From positions 1 through 30,028 of the forward strand of contig CAMCTL010000023.1 of NCBI GenBank assembly GCA_945878515.1: DNA of 30,028 bases, read 5' to 3'. Below are positions 17,424 through 25,705 of the stretch, in pieces. Position numbers and translations under genes: made by a program. Numbering within the stretch: the first letter of the stretch is position 1; each line of letters opens with the position of its first letter. The DNA comes from Flavobacterium psychrophilum. GTDB lineage: Bacteria > Bacteroidota > Bacteroidia > Flavobacteriales > Flavobacteriaceae. The notes beneath the pieces were generated by a model. The model made no database searches. It saw nothing but the letters and a program-made list of their open reading frames with translations, and was not told the origin of the DNA.

Positions 17424-17558
17424 ATAGTCTTTTAAGAATTTTTCTATTCAGATTTATATTATGTGATAATAATGAGGTATAATCAGATAAACTGTGTTAA
17501 AAATTACTTTTTTTTGTAGTAAAATTGCATAGTTCTAATTTGTAAAATAAGATAATGA

Positions 17559-17591
17559 AAAAACTACAACTTTTTTAGTGTTGTAGTTTTT
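17559..17591. terminator. Bidirectional hairpin AAACTACAAC/GTTGTAGTTT (copy C)
   Basis: Same stem as the hairpins at 6067 and 6495 with loop ttttttagt and flanking A/T runs. It lies in a divergent promoter region where no upstream transcript needs to end, which argues that it travels as part of the repeat. Confidence 0.55.
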
Positions 17592-17803
17592 GGGTTTATT
17601 CTATTTGCTTCACTGTGTGGGCACGGTCACGAAACTTCGGGAGCAATTCCACCTATCCTACTTGAGAAATTTTAGTCATATCCGAGCGATCGGGGTTTGC
17701 AATCCTTGCCCACCCCAATGAGCTGCCACAATAATTTAAAACAATTATTCGTATAAAGTAAAAATCGGCAATTAAATTTAAAAATCTACTTTCTGTTTTT
17801 TAT

Positions 17804-17828
17804 CACAGCACAGTACAGGACGGATTTT
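17804..17828 (+). promoter_or_regulatory. ACAGCACAGTACAGGACGG element upstream of the GH2 gene
   Basis: About 160 bp before the GH2 ATG. Shares ACAGCACAGTACAGGA with 21376-21391 and ACAGGACGGATTTT with 5885-5898. Function unknown; its repeated place upstream of genes suggests a regulator site or a promoter-linked repeat. Confidence 0.4.
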
Positions 17829-17987
17829 TTTTTTGAGTTGAATATTTTTACTTTTTTTGTATCCGGTATTTGCACTCACCTTTTTTTTACACAGTAAAAT
17901 GATTTTTCAAGTATTAAAAATGCGTAAAAATAGCTACTATTGAACGTAAATTGAAGCAAAATAGTAATCTGTTAAATTAATTAAATT

Positions 17988-20972
17988 ATGAATAAAACTG
18001 TTTTATCAAGATTTAAAAGCCAATTTTTTATAATTGTTTTTGTCTTAACTTGCTTTCAAGTGAATAGTCAAGTTTCCAAAAAAGCCGACAACGGGAATCG
18101 AACCAAATATAATTTTAATCCCGATTGGAAATTTATTCAAGAAAATCCAGGAAATGCTCAAGAGGCAAATTTTAATGATAAAGCTTGGAGTACGGTAAGT
18201 GCGCCACATACATTTAATGATGTAGATACTTTTGACGATTTAAGTTTAGGGGGACACAATGGCGAAAAAAATCAATGGAGAGGAACGGTTTGGTATAGAA
18301 AACATTTTAAATTGCCTGCTTCAGATGCCAATAAAAAAGTCTTCATTGAGTTTGAAGGCGTACGCCAAATCGCCGATGTCTATGTCAATGGAACACACGT
18401 TGGAATGAATCAAACCGGTTTTATTCCGTTTGGGTATGATATCTCCAAATATTTAAAATTTGGCTCACAAGATAATGTTATTGCTGTAAAAGTGAATAAC
18501 GATCGCAAAAGCGATAATTTTCGAGACAATGCCCCCTTAGTTTGGAATCACGAGCATTGGCATCCCACTCACGGAGGAATTTACAGAAATGTTTTCCTTC
18601 ATACTATGGATATGTTACACGTTACCCTACCTCTTTATGATAATTTAAAAACGGTAGGAACCTACGTTTATGCTGAAAATATTACAGAAAAAAATGCTGA
18701 TGTAACAGTTACAGCCGAAGTTCAAAATGAATATGGTCAAGACAAGGAAGTCACCTTTGAAGCTAAAATTATAGATGCCGAAGGCAAGATTGTAACTACT
18801 ACAACAGCACTTAAAAAAATCAAATCAGGCGATAAATTCACATTTACAACTACATCAAATGTTTCAAATCCAAAGCGTTGGTACACACGAAATCCATATC
18901 TGTACAAAGTGATCACGGTCATAAAAGAAGGCAAAAAAGTATTGGATACTTATGAAAGCCCACTTGGAATAAGGAGTTTCGATTTTAATAAAGATACCGG
19001 ATTTTGGAATAATGGGGAATATGCCAAACTTCACGGATGGGGACAAAAACCTACCAATGAGTGGGCAGGTTTAGGTGCTGCACTACCCGATTGGCTTCGT
19101 GATTTCACCTTTAAATTGATGGATGAAGCGGGTGGAAATTTTATTCGTTGGGGACATTGTGCAGGCTCACCATCAGAAATTAGTATGGGCGATAAATATG
19201 GTTTTGTGACTTTGATGCCTGGTGTGGCTGGAGAGTCTCAAGACGATGGGGAAACTTGGGATATCCGTATTGCGGCCTTCAGAGATATGGTGATTTATTA
19301 TAGAAATCACCCCTCCATCTTTGTTTGGGAGGGCGGAAACTGGGCAGAAACAGCCCAGCACTATGAACAGATTTTGGATATCATCAAAACCTATGACCCA
19401 AAAGGAAAAAGGTTGATGGGAAATAGACGTGCCGATGTAAAAAATGATTCTGAAAAATACATTTCAGTTGAAATTGGAACTGAAGGATGGCAAAGAGAGT
19501 ATGCCAATTTACCAATAATTGAAAGTGAATATATGAGAGATGAGGCGCCAAGACGTATTTGGGACAAAGAATCTCCGGATAACAATTTTTGGAAAAACCC
19601 AAATCTAGACAAAAACACCTATAAGTCCAGTTCTGAGGATTTTGCCGTAAGTCAAGTCGATCAGTGGTGGAATAAAATGGGGAAAAAATCATATCACAGT
19701 GGTGGAGCCAATTGGATTTTTTCTGATGGGACACACGGCGGCAGAAACCAAACCGAAGTCACCAGATCAAGTGGCGAGGTAGATGGGGTAAGGCTTCCTA
19801 AAGAAGCTTTTTATGCCCTAAAATCGATGTGGAGACCAGAAGCCCAAATTCATCTCATAGGACATTGGAATTATCCAGCAGGAACAAATAAAAATCTGTT
19901 TGTAGTATCCAATTGTACTAGCGTAAACCTTTATGTAAACGGAAAATTGTTGGCTACAAATGACAAACCTGAAAATGGATATATGTTTCAATTTCCTAAT
20001 GTATCTTGGGAAGCTGGCGAAATTAAAGTGGAAGGATATTTAGATAATAAATTGCAAGTTACTCAAAGGAAAAAGACAGTAGGGGAAGCTGTCGCTATTA
20101 AGTTAACACCCATTACAGGCCCAAAAGGCTGGAGAGCAGATGGTTCTGATATCGCTTTGGTAGATTTTGAGGTGGTGGACAAAGACGGCAATCGTTGTCC
20201 GTTGGATGCTACCCGTGTAGATTTTACGATTTCAGGTCCCGGAATCTGGCGAGGAGGTTATAACAACGGAAAAGAAAAAAGCACAAACAATTTGTACCTT
20301 GATACCGAAGCTGGCATCAACAGAATTTCAGTTCGTTCCTTATTAAAACCTGGGAAAGTAACTATCACTGCATCTCGAAATGGATTAAAACCAGCTACCA
20401 TAGATATAAGTTCACTTCCAATTGATATTAAAGATGGTCTTACATTAGAACTTCCACAAGTCTTTGAAGACCAAATACTTGTAGAATCCGTACCTGTTCA
20501 TACACCTGAAATGAATGTCTATGAAACCGAAGATAATATTAAAAGTCCGTTGTTTTCTAAATTTAGCTATACCGGTAATGGTAAGATAATGCTAAGAACC
20601 AATTTGTATTGGGGCAAAAAGGCTTATGTGGATTTGGAGTTTAATTATACTGTAATTCCAAGTTACCTCAACGGATCCGAATACATTCGAATGCCAGATT
20701 CGGACAAAAGATACTGGGCACGCGATCAGTTGCAATTTATTGCAGGTATGGATATGGAAATTTACATAGGTCACGATGACAGGGTTCCTTTGCCTGATTT
20801 CATAAAAGCAGACTACAAAGACACGGGCGACAATATCGACTTAGGAGGAGTTATAATGTCTTTGTATAAACGTACCGCCAAAGCTGGCGAAAGTATTATT
20901 ATGTCAGGAAACTCAGACGGGCAAATACCTAAAGAATGTCAAATGTATGTCGTTATTGGAAAGAAAATATAG
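17988..20972 (+). CDS. GH2-family glycoside hydrolase with extra C-terminal domains
   Basis: 994 residues, signal peptide ending VNSQ (25-28). Order: jelly-roll sugar-binding domain (about 40-210, with WYRKHFKLP, VYVNGTHVGMNQTGFIPFGYDIS and HPTHGGIYRNV), Ig-like domain (215-330), TIM barrel (335-600), then Ig-like/DUF4982-type segments and an unassigned C-terminus (about 840-994). The probable nucleophile is E514 in LPIIESEY. At the acid/base position, where most GH2 enzymes read N-E, this one reads WEGGNWAE (447-454), so the Asn is followed by Trp. Either E448 or another residue serves, or the mechanism differs. GH2 enzymes with various specificities occur in ulvan and other algal PULs. It stands alone on its strand, separated from the first PUL piece by the - strand series. 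Family sure; substrate unknown. Confidence 0.88.
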   Translation: MNKTVLSRFKSQFFIIVFVLTCFQVNSQVSKKADNGNRTKYNFNPDWKFIQENPGNAQEANFNDKAWSTVSAPHTFNDVDTFDDLSLGGHNGEKNQWRGTVWYRKHFKLPASDANKKVFIEFEGVRQIADVYVNGTHVGMNQTGFIPFGYDISKYLKFGSQDNVIAVKVNNDRKSDNFRDNAPLVWNHEHWHPTHGGIYRNVFLHTMDMLHVTLPLYDNLKTVGTYVYAENITEKNADVTVTAEVQNEYGQDKEVTFEAKIIDAEGKIVTTTTALKKIKSGDKFTFTTTSNVSNPKRWYTRNPYLYKVITVIKEGKKVLDTYESPLGIRSFDFNKDTGFWNNGEYAKLHGWGQKPTNEWAGLGAALPDWLRDFTFKLMDEAGGNFIRWGHCAGSPSEISMGDKYGFVTLMPGVAGESQDDGETWDIRIAAFRDMVIYYRNHPSIFVWEGGNWAETAQHYEQILDIIKTYDPKGKRLMGNRRADVKNDSEKYISVEIGTEGWQREYANLPIIESEYMRDEAPRRIWDKESPDNNFWKNPNLDKNTYKSSSEDFAVSQVDQWWNKMGKKSYHSGGANWIFSDGTHGGRNQTEVTRSSGEVDGVRLPKEAFYALKSMWRPEAQIHLIGHWNYPAGTNKNLFVVSNCTSVNLYVNGKLLATNDKPENGYMFQFPNVSWEAGEIKVEGYLDNKLQVTQRKKTVGEAVAIKLTPITGPKGWRADGSDIALVDFEVVDKDGNRCPLDATRVDFTISGPGIWRGGYNNGKEKSTNNLYLDTEAGINRISVRSLLKPGKVTITASRNGLKPATIDISSLPIDIKDGLTLELPQVFEDQILVESVPVHTPEMNVYETEDNIKSPLFSKFSYTGNGKIMLRTNLYWGKKAYVDLEFNYTVIPSYLNGSEYIRMPDSDKRYWARDQLQFIAGMDMEIYIGHDDRVPLPDFIKADYKDTGDNIDLGGVIMSLYKRTAKAGESIIMSGNSDGQIPKECQMYVVIGKKI

Positions 20973-21370
20973 CATTTGTAATGCGTTTCTAAACCAAATC
21001 GACCTTATGGAAGTTTTAATTACCAAATTAAAAACAAAAATATTAGTGAAGAGTTGTTGTACAAAACCCTATTATTGCAAACCAATAACAGAACTAAAAT
21101 GAGTTGTAAATCTATTTTAGAATTTATTAAAAATAGGTAAACTTATTTTAGGAGGAGGCAGGATTCGTGCGGGAGCAGAGGTAAAAAACATAATAAATTA
21201 AACCTACAATTTTTTTAAGATTGTATTTGTAGATTTGTACTATTTGCTCAACCTTTTTAGGTACGAAGACGGAGACATTAGAACAGCACACGTTACTTTT
21301 ATAAAACTTCATTTTTTTAAGGAACGCTTGGAAGAACTTGGGGCGAGAGGACAAAAAACCCCAGCAAGAC
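20973..21370. other. Gene-free spacer with repeat copy D
   Basis: No credible gene. It has ggattcgtgcggg (21162-21174, half of the 8516 hairpin), a weakened hairpin TACAAT/ATTGTA (21205-21225) in the place of the CTACAAC stem, then atttgctcaac and gaacagcacacgttac segments resembling copies A and B. The piece ends in the promoter of the next gene. Confidence 0.6.
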
Positions 21371-21403
21371 TTTGTACAGCACAGTACAGGATGGTTAAAT
21401 TTG
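21371..21403 (+). promoter_or_regulatory. Bacteroidota-type promoter TTTG-N21-TAAATTTG
   Basis: TTTG at 21371-21374 and TAAATTTG at 21396-21403, 21 bp apart, fit the -33 TTTG/-7 TAnnTTTG consensus. The 21-bp spacer holds the ACAGCACAGTACAGGATGG element. Transcription would start near 21410, giving a leader of about 95 nt for the gene at 21505. Confidence 0.6.
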
Positions 21404-21504
21404 AAATTGTTATATTTTTGTTATCTTATACAATATGTAGTTATGCCAACTTTAAAAAAGGCAACAACCTTGATCTAGAATTATTAACTAACAAATAACT
21501 GAAA

Positions 21505-23526
21505 ATGAAAAAACTATTACTTATGAAAAACAATTTCTGTTTTATCAAAAACCCACAAAGGCACTTAATTGCCTTTTTAGTCCTTTTTTGTGGACTGTTT
21601 GCCAATACTATCTCGGCTCAAACCACCTATACTTGGATTGGACCTTCTGGTGGCAATTGGGGAAGTGCGGCTAACTGGTTGCCAAGTGGTGTTCCTGGTG
21701 GCAATGTATTAGACCAAGCTATTATTGATAATGGTGGAAATGTAACTTTAGCAAGCGGCACAGTCACAATAACTAAACTAACCATAAGCAATAATACAGG
21801 CCCACTAGAAGGCTCAACTTTGACTATTAATGCTGGCGCTACGCTTAATGTGGACGGCGTATCTGGAGTAAATCCTATTGTAATATCTGGAGGTAATCTT
21901 GTAAATAACGGTACCTTGGTGGCTAAAAGTGGTTCAAATTCAGGAACGGTTGGTATGTTCCTTTTCGGAAATCCTGCTGTAGCTCCTACTAGTGGTTCTT
22001 ACACTTATGGATATACTGGAGGTACGGGGTCTACATTAGATATTTCTTACAGAAGCTCTGGCACAGGTGGTCAAAATTCTACCCAATTTTTAATCAATGG
22101 TACCAATACCTTTTCTAAATACAAACTTGTCTTCAATGGCAACATTAATTTTGCAATGGAAGCTAAAAACAGTTTTGCTATTAGAACTGTTGCTGACACA
22201 TCTCCTATAAGTATTAGCGGTTCGGGTTTTAATACTGCTAATGGATTAATGTTAATGGCTGCTCGAACCAATGTAACTGTTGAGACTGGCACTACTCTTA
22301 CTTCAAATGTAGTTGCAAATACACAGCAAAATACAATTATGCAAAACAATTCAAAGTTAATCAATAAAGGAACCATAAATATTCTTGGAGGCACAACTGC
22401 TCATGGCATACAAATTACTGGTGCTAGTGGTACAGATACTTTATTAGATAACCAAGGGACTTTAAATGTAGATATAGCTTCTTCAACTGCATCTAGAGCT
22501 CCATTAGGTGTGCAAGGTGGAAGTGGAGGTACTTTAACTATCAATAATAGTGGCACCATGACCTTGAAAAATACAAATCCTAATACTGGTGCAAACGTCG
22601 GTTGTGCATATTTGGCTTTTAGTTCTCCTGCCAACGTTAATTTCACAAATAATAATATTCTAAATCTTTCAGGCACAAACGTTACTGCTGGTGGTGGAAC
22701 AACTACCCTAACTAACAATGGTACAATAGCCGCAAATAATGCATTTCAAGGGCTTGCAGTTATAAATAATAGTGGCAAAACGATTGCTTTTGTTAAAGAT
22801 GCGGCAACTATAGCCTCTACAAATGCATTAACCGTTGGCGCAATATTTTCAACAAATAATGGTATATTACAAACAGCTGCAGGTGCTACTGAGCTTAATA
22901 ATTTAGCATTAGTTACAACTTTATCAAGCACTAGTAGTATAGAACCAGGAGGTGCTACAGGAAAAGGAATTGCTTCATTTTCTGCCGCTTCGGTTTCTAT
23001 ATTGGGAACATTAAAGCTGCAAGTAGCTGGCAATTCTGCTGCAGGGATCGATTATGATCAAGTGAACAACGTTTTTACAGATGGAGGGTTTGATGTTACA
23101 GGAGCTACATTAGATGTTACCGGAATGTCAGCAGCTCCGAGTCCAGTAGATATTATTCTTGCCAACGGTGCTGGAAAAATTACTGGGACTTTTGCTTCTG
23201 TAATTGGTTTAGCATCAGGATGGTCTGTAAATTATGGTGTGGCTGGAAAAGTACAATTAGCACCATCATTGAAAGTAAATGAATCAGAGTTTAATACAAA
23301 TAGTGTTTCAGTTTATAAAAATAATGGTTCGCTATATGTAAATTCTAGAACTGTAGCCATAAGAAATATCAAAGTGTATGACCTAATGGGGAGAATGATT
23401 ATAGATCAAAAAGACGTGAAATCAAATACGGCTTCCATAAATAATTTGAAAGCTATCAACCAAGTCTTGATTGTAAAAATTTCAGGTGAGGATAATACCC
23501 AAGTGATCAAAAAAGTGATGTTTTAA
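21505..23526 (+). CDS. Large adhesin-like secreted protein with T9SS type C sorting domain
   Basis: 673 residues; signal peptide ends TISAQ (about 35-39). M1 or the in-frame M8 (21526) could be the start. The opening TYTWIGPSGGNWGSAANW resembles the autotransporter-like W-x-G-x-x-x-G-N-W repeat found before beta-helices. The body (60-580) is low-complexity Gly/Thr/Ser/Asn, with many NNGTxxI, NSGTMT and TLTINAGA turns typical of a parallel beta-helix. The tail (about 587-673) is a T9SS type C signal: NESEFNTNSVSVYKNNGSLYVNS, IRNIKVYDLMGRMI, VLIVKIS, IKKVMF. It is likely a cell-surface adhesin or matrix protein. A decayed homologous tail follows directly downstream. Confidence 0.85.
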   Translation: MKKLLLMKNNFCFIKNPQRHLIAFLVLFCGLFANTISAQTTYTWIGPSGGNWGSAANWLPSGVPGGNVLDQAIIDNGGNVTLASGTVTITKLTISNNTGPLEGSTLTINAGATLNVDGVSGVNPIVISGGNLVNNGTLVAKSGSNSGTVGMFLFGNPAVAPTSGSYTYGYTGGTGSTLDISYRSSGTGGQNSTQFLINGTNTFSKYKLVFNGNINFAMEAKNSFAIRTVADTSPISISGSGFNTANGLMLMAARTNVTVETGTTLTSNVVANTQQNTIMQNNSKLINKGTINILGGTTAHGIQITGASGTDTLLDNQGTLNVDIASSTASRAPLGVQGGSGGTLTINNSGTMTLKNTNPNTGANVGCAYLAFSSPANVNFTNNNILNLSGTNVTAGGGTTTLTNNGTIAANNAFQGLAVINNSGKTIAFVKDAATIASTNALTVGAIFSTNNGILQTAAGATELNNLALVTTLSSTSSIEPGGATGKGIASFSAASVSILGTLKLQVAGNSAAGIDYDQVNNVFTDGGFDVTGATLDVTGMSAAPSPVDIILANGAGKITGTFASVIGLASGWSVNYGVAGKVQLAPSLKVNESEFNTNSVSVYKNNGSLYVNSRTVAIRNIKVYDLMGRMIIDQKDVKSNTASINNLKAINQVLIVKISGEDNTQVIKKVMF

Positions 23527-23649
23527 ATATTTGGAATAATAAAGGGTAAAGGCCTGGATGTTAACAGCTGATGTACCGATGGAGCTACACTATGTAGATA
23601 GGTGCCTACATTAATTATAGCCCAGTTTTCTATCTAAAATATTAATAAC

Positions 23650-24154
23650 TAAGAGTATACTATGCAAGGTCGTCCAGCAATTGTTGCTAGGGATTTGGTA
23701 GCAATCAATTTCAAATCAATGATCGCTGGTGATTATATTATGGCCATATATCGTTTTGTTGGGGTGTTTGCCTCAGCCTAAAATGTTTATCTTAAAGACA
23801 ATAAAACTTGTGATGAGATAGACTTGAAAGCTGTAGCATGCAATTTTACAACGGCAGCCATAGTAGTTGATGACAGATTCTCGTTATAATACCTAAAGAC
23901 ATTGAAAATAATCGATTCAGAATTTAACGATAGCAGTGTAACCGTTTAGATAAAGAATGGTACTTTATTTGTAAATTCTAGAGCTAGTGCTTTAAGCACC
24001 ATAAAAATGTTTGATATACAATGGCGATTAATTGACTAAGAAAGAAATGTGAAAGTAACTACAGCAACTATCTCTAATTTGAGTGCTAATCAATTTTTGA
24101 TTTTGCATGTAATTTCAGAGTATTAAAGTAGTAAGCAAAAAAGTAGTTAACTAA
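23650..24154 (+). pseudogene. Decayed T9SS type C protein gene (3' part)
   Basis: In one frame the sequence reads QGRPAIVARDLVAINFKS, AGDYIMAI, NVYLKDNKTCDEIDLKA, FTTAAIVVDDRFSL, IIDSEFNDSSVTV, IKNGTLFVNSRA, then KVVSKKVVN and a stop at 24152-24154 after one frame change near 24120. This is the familiar end of a flavobacterial T9SS type C cargo protein. It is broken by stops at 23779, 23887, 23947 and 24037. The homologous tail of the intact gene at 21505-23526 aligns to the last 90 residues. The 5' part of the gene is missing; the stretch 23527-23649 shows nothing I can translate convincingly. Confidence 0.9.
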
Positions 24155-24195
24155 TACGAATTCATTCGAAATCATTAGCTTGAAAGCATCAAAAA

Positions 24196-24429
24196 ATGAA
24201 AAATAATTTATTAAAATATTATATAGTTGCCTTTTTTTTATGTTCAACTTTTGTGCTGTTTGCACAAAATCCACCGCCACCGGGCACTAATGATGGTGGT
24301 GGCGGATTAGAAGGTGATGGTGATGTTGTGCCTATTGATGATAATGTGTGGATTTTGGCACTGATTGGATTAACATTTGTTTTTCTGAAGTTTAGAACAA
24401 TATATAAACAAGGTTCTTTTTCAAAATAA
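24196..24429 (+). CDS. Small PPPPG protein with signal peptide and C-terminal membrane helix
   Basis: 77 residues: signal peptide (1-24, ending VLFAQ), a Pro/Gly/Asp-rich linker NPPPPGTNDGGGGLEGDGDVVPIDD, a membrane helix (VWILALIGLTFVFLKF) and a basic tail RTIYKQGSFSK. This is a recurrent small-protein type in flavobacteria, often beside T9SS type C cargo genes; function unknown. It lies 42 bp after the end of the T9SS pseudogene and before a strong terminator, so it probably belonged to that transcript. It may be retained from the operon whose main gene has decayed. Confidence 0.78.
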   Translation: MKNNLLKYYIVAFFLCSTFVLFAQNPPPPGTNDGGGGLEGDGDVVPIDDNVWILALIGLTFVFLKFRTIYKQGSFSK

Positions 24430-24502
24430 TAGCCACGAAAAAACTTATCGTTCACTAGTCCTAAATAATGGGCACAGATTATTATAAAAAAAGAGATAAA
24501 TT

Positions 24503-24534
24503 AAACAGCATCAAAAACGTTTTTGATGCTGTTT
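24503..24534 (+). terminator. Strong palindromic terminator
   Basis: Perfect 32-bp palindrome AAACAGCATCAAAAACG... mirrored, followed by a T run (gtttttag). It ends the + strand transcript of the T9SS region about 75 bp after the small protein stop. Confidence 0.85.
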
Positions 24535-24657
24535 TTAGTTTATGGGATTTCATTATTAGTTAGTTTTGCAGGCACATACGATTTTGTTATAACTGATGGT
24601 GTGATAAATGAGGTCTTTTTTCATTATAAATTAACACAATTTCTTTAATTGATTGTT

Positions 24658-24921
24658 TTATAATTTGAAGTTCTTCTTTATGTGAGCCTTCAAAATTCCA
24701 TTTATTCGTTCCGCTTTAGCATTTTCATCCTGATCAAAGTTTTGAGTCATGCCGGGTTTAATTTCAATTTCCTCCGTTTGAATTTGCCGTCTGTGGATTT
24801 TGATAACATAAGCAAACATGTAATCGCTTGTATAGATCACCATCGGTATTATAAATTTTGGGAGCAGAATAATTCTTTTTCCCATGCAAATCGTGGTCAT
24901 TTTGACACTCCACGGTAACAA
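24658..24921 (-). mobile_element. IS3-family transposase remnant
   Basis: On the - strand 87 residues including EIEIKPGMTQNF, then DENAKAERINGILK, the C-terminal DDE-region signature of IS3-type OrfB (usually SMT-x-x-x-x-P-x-x-N-A-x-A-E-R-x-N-G-I-L-K). Upstream residues only loosely match the family's HSDRG region (VIYTSDYMF), so most of the transposase is missing or scrambled. No inverted ends are recognisable. It is a dead fragment beside other gene scraps. Confidence 0.75.
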
Positions 24922-25199
24922 ACTTATTTAAATTGGACATAAAAAACGGCTTAGATCAATCAAAACCGTTGTTTTAATCACATTTTGCTTTGTAGTCCGC
25001 CGCGGCCGAGGCTCGAACCTGTGTCCGCCCAGCTGCCGCCCGAATCCTTTCGGGTGTTTTATTTCAGATTAGCAGAAAAAAATCAAATTTCTCTATCCGG
25101 ATAAATTCGTAAATTCGGGTGAAACCTTTTTCAGCAAATCAACAACAAACGATATTTCCCTTCCTTTTCTTTTAGTGCTTTGTGAATTCAAGGCAATAC
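24922..25199. other. Spacer with tRNA-like relic and hairpin
   Basis: No gene. A short GC-richer piece (24993-25030) reads on the - strand like the T-arm and acceptor end of a tRNA (GGTTCGAGCCTC) but its T stem pairs poorly. A perfect hairpin CCCGAA-TCCT-TTCGGG with following T residues lies at 25039-25054. Confidence 0.5.
25039..25054 (+). terminator. CCCGAA/TTCGGG hairpin with TCCT loop
   Basis: Six-base perfect stem, loop TCCT, followed by tgttttattt. The loop and inner stem equal the core of the 8516-8543 hairpin, so this may be a REP-like element rather than a gene-specific terminator. Confidence 0.5.
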
Positions 25200-25570
25200 T
25201 TGCTGATGTAGATGATCGACCGCTAGACGCAAAAGATGCCCTAATCCTAAATTAATCGGAGTTGCATTGGGTTGCTCCTTATAATGCAAATCAAAATAAT
25301 TTTCCTTCATAAATTCTTCAAATGCCTCTGATGCGCCTTGTTGCAGGGCTGCCAATTTTCTCGAATTTCAGGAATCAGCACTTTTTGCTTCGCTAGTTTG
25401 TTGGGAATAATGTCAATCGCCGCTCCGACATAGGTGCATAAAAAAGTGTTCGTTGCAATGGGCGAACGAGCCAGATAAAACGAATACACATCAGTGCAGA
25501 TGAAATCAAATTCATCGTCCCGAGCGCAACACTTCAATACACTAAGAACGGGCGAAGCAAAATGGGTTTT
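25200..25570 (-). pseudogene. Broken unrecognised gene
   Basis: On the - strand one frame runs FASPVLSVLKCCARDDEFDF, ICTDVYSFYLARSPIATNTF, VGAAIDIIPNKLAKQKVLIPEIRENWQ to about 25375. It then shifts frame to LQQGASEAFEEFMKENYFDL, HYKEQPNATPINLGLGHLLR, LAVDHLHQQVLP and meets a stop near 25205. Both halves have coding character and clearly belong to one protein. I do not recognise the family. It sits between the IS3 remnant and the PepSY protein, in a stretch of other fragments. Confidence 0.65.
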
Positions 25571-25705
25571 TATTTAAATTTGTACAGCATACATTAGAAA
25601 TTATAAGCGTAAAAAAGCAAAAATAGGCGAATAACATATCCATATAAAATAAAAAGGGTAATTTTATGCTCCTATAGTGTGGTAAAGAGGACACACAATC
25701 AAAAG

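Larger units (their letters stand above)
17424..17987. other. Gene-free divergent spacer with repeat copy C
   Basis: No credible ORF. It contains the hairpin at 17559-17591, sequences shared with copies A and B (ttcactgtgtgggcacgg; tcatatccgagcgatcgggg at 17673-17692), the ACAGN element at 17804-17828, poly-T tracts, and the A-rich leader of the GH2 gene. I found no perfect TAnnTTTG box with correct spacing for the GH2 gene. Confidence 0.65.

Noticed and set aside
17840-17875. Promoter for the GH2 gene (TTTTTTTG ... GGTATTTG)
   Set aside because: The boxes do not fit TTTG-N17-23-TAnnTTTG; the candidate -7 box is one base short and the spacing is wrong.
22071-23033. Long open frames on the - strand within the T9SS adhesin gene
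   Set aside because: They arise from the repetitive Thr/Gly/Asn codons of the + strand gene and have no start context or recognisable domains.
24990-25030. Possible tRNA on the - strand (GGTTCGAGCCTC loop)
   Set aside because: The T loop matches TTCRANY, but only three of five T-stem pairs form and no D or anticodon arm can be folded upstream. At most a relic or an att-like scrap.
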